Source of the DNA: Shewanella sp. Isolate13
GTDB lineage: Bacteria > Pseudomonadota > Gammaproteobacteria > Enterobacterales > Shewanellaceae
Direction: 5' to 3'
Length of the DNA stretch: 33,497 nt
Assembly: GCF_022398325.1 (NCBI RefSeq)
Contig: NZ_JAKEVD010000040.1
Span: 1-33,497, forward strand
In this document: piece after piece, positions 33,399-33,497 of the stretch
Layout of the letters: the number at the start of each line of letters is the position of its first letter
Numbering within the stretch: position 1 is the first letter of the stretch
Position numbers and translations under genes: made by a program
The notes under the pieces: generated by a model
The model's input: the letters and a program-made list of their open reading frames with translations, nothing else
Databases searched by the model: none
What the model was told of the DNA's origin: nothing

Positions 33399-33425
33399 TC
33401 TGCGTCTATTTGCTGACTTAGAGCT

Positions 33426-33456
33426 AAAAGGCCAAACCATGAGTTTGGCCTTTTTT
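33426..33456 (+). terminator. rho-independent terminator after the methyltransferase gene
   Basis: AAAAGGCCAAAC / GTTTGGCCTTTT (12-bp stem, loop CATGA) followed by T6. Nothing further is recognisable in the last 40 bases of the window. Confidence 0.92.
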
Positions 33457-33497
33457 ATGGGCAAGGTTAACTAAAAGCCTTGTCTGCTGTGGTGCAC

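Overview
The window looks like the chromosome of a marine gammaproteobacterium, most probably Shewanella. The reasons are the gene order (rnm-yciO-scpA-scpB-rluB, yciK, a Pla-1/cef (VolA-type) lipase lipoprotein, sohB, an AraC regulator, SO2930-family diheme lipoproteins, DUF481, tesA, ybbA-ybbP, folX-yfcH), the periplasmic multiheme cytochrome, consensus CRP- and FNR/EtrA-type sites, and attC sites like those of marine Vibrio/Shewanella integrons. The assignment rests on recognising families and order; no database search was run.

Layout. 1-248: the 5' end of an IS481-like insertion sequence running off the left edge. 272-4288: a small lysine-rich exported protein, a very unusual 967-aa membrane protein (EamA/DMT-like part joined to a ProX/OpuAC-type solute-binding domain), and a secreted TonB-C-domain protein. 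4351-5754: a pentaheme cytochrome c. 6152-9993: a tightly packed housekeeping operon (rnm, yciO, scpA, scpB, rluB) ending in a strong terminator, converging on yciK. 11123-14775: the lipase and sohB, each followed by a clear terminator.

14830-18860 looks like an inserted islet between sohB and the AraC/SO2930 block. Its left half holds three minus-strand genes separated by two well-formed attC sites (123 and 102 bp). These are integron gene cassettes with no integrase in view: a GNAT acetyltransferase broken by one extra base, a YqfB/ASCH amidohydrolase, and a three-helix membrane protein. Its right half is about 1 kb of palindrome-rich non-coding DNA, a DHDPS-family aldolase/lyase gene, and a short ORF remnant.

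18861-24772 is a likely extracytoplasmic unit of unknown function. An AraC regulator, with an FNR-type palindrome immediately before its start, converges on a SO2930-family diheme lipoprotein. Behind that is an 884-aa lipoprotein that fuses a parallel beta-helix to a second copy of the same diheme domain, with a perfect CRP-type site upstream. A 428-bp MITE-like element separates this from a DUF481 outer-membrane protein.

26028-33497 is conserved: tesA and ybbA-ybbP diverge with overlapping 5' ends, folX-yfcH form an operon, and an AI-2E-family transporter overlaps a class I methyltransferase gene.

The most unusual items are the integron cassette cluster, the EamA-OpuAC fusion, and the beta-helix/diheme gene pair with its putative anaerobic and CRP control. 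I did not see tRNA, rRNA or CRISPR arrays.
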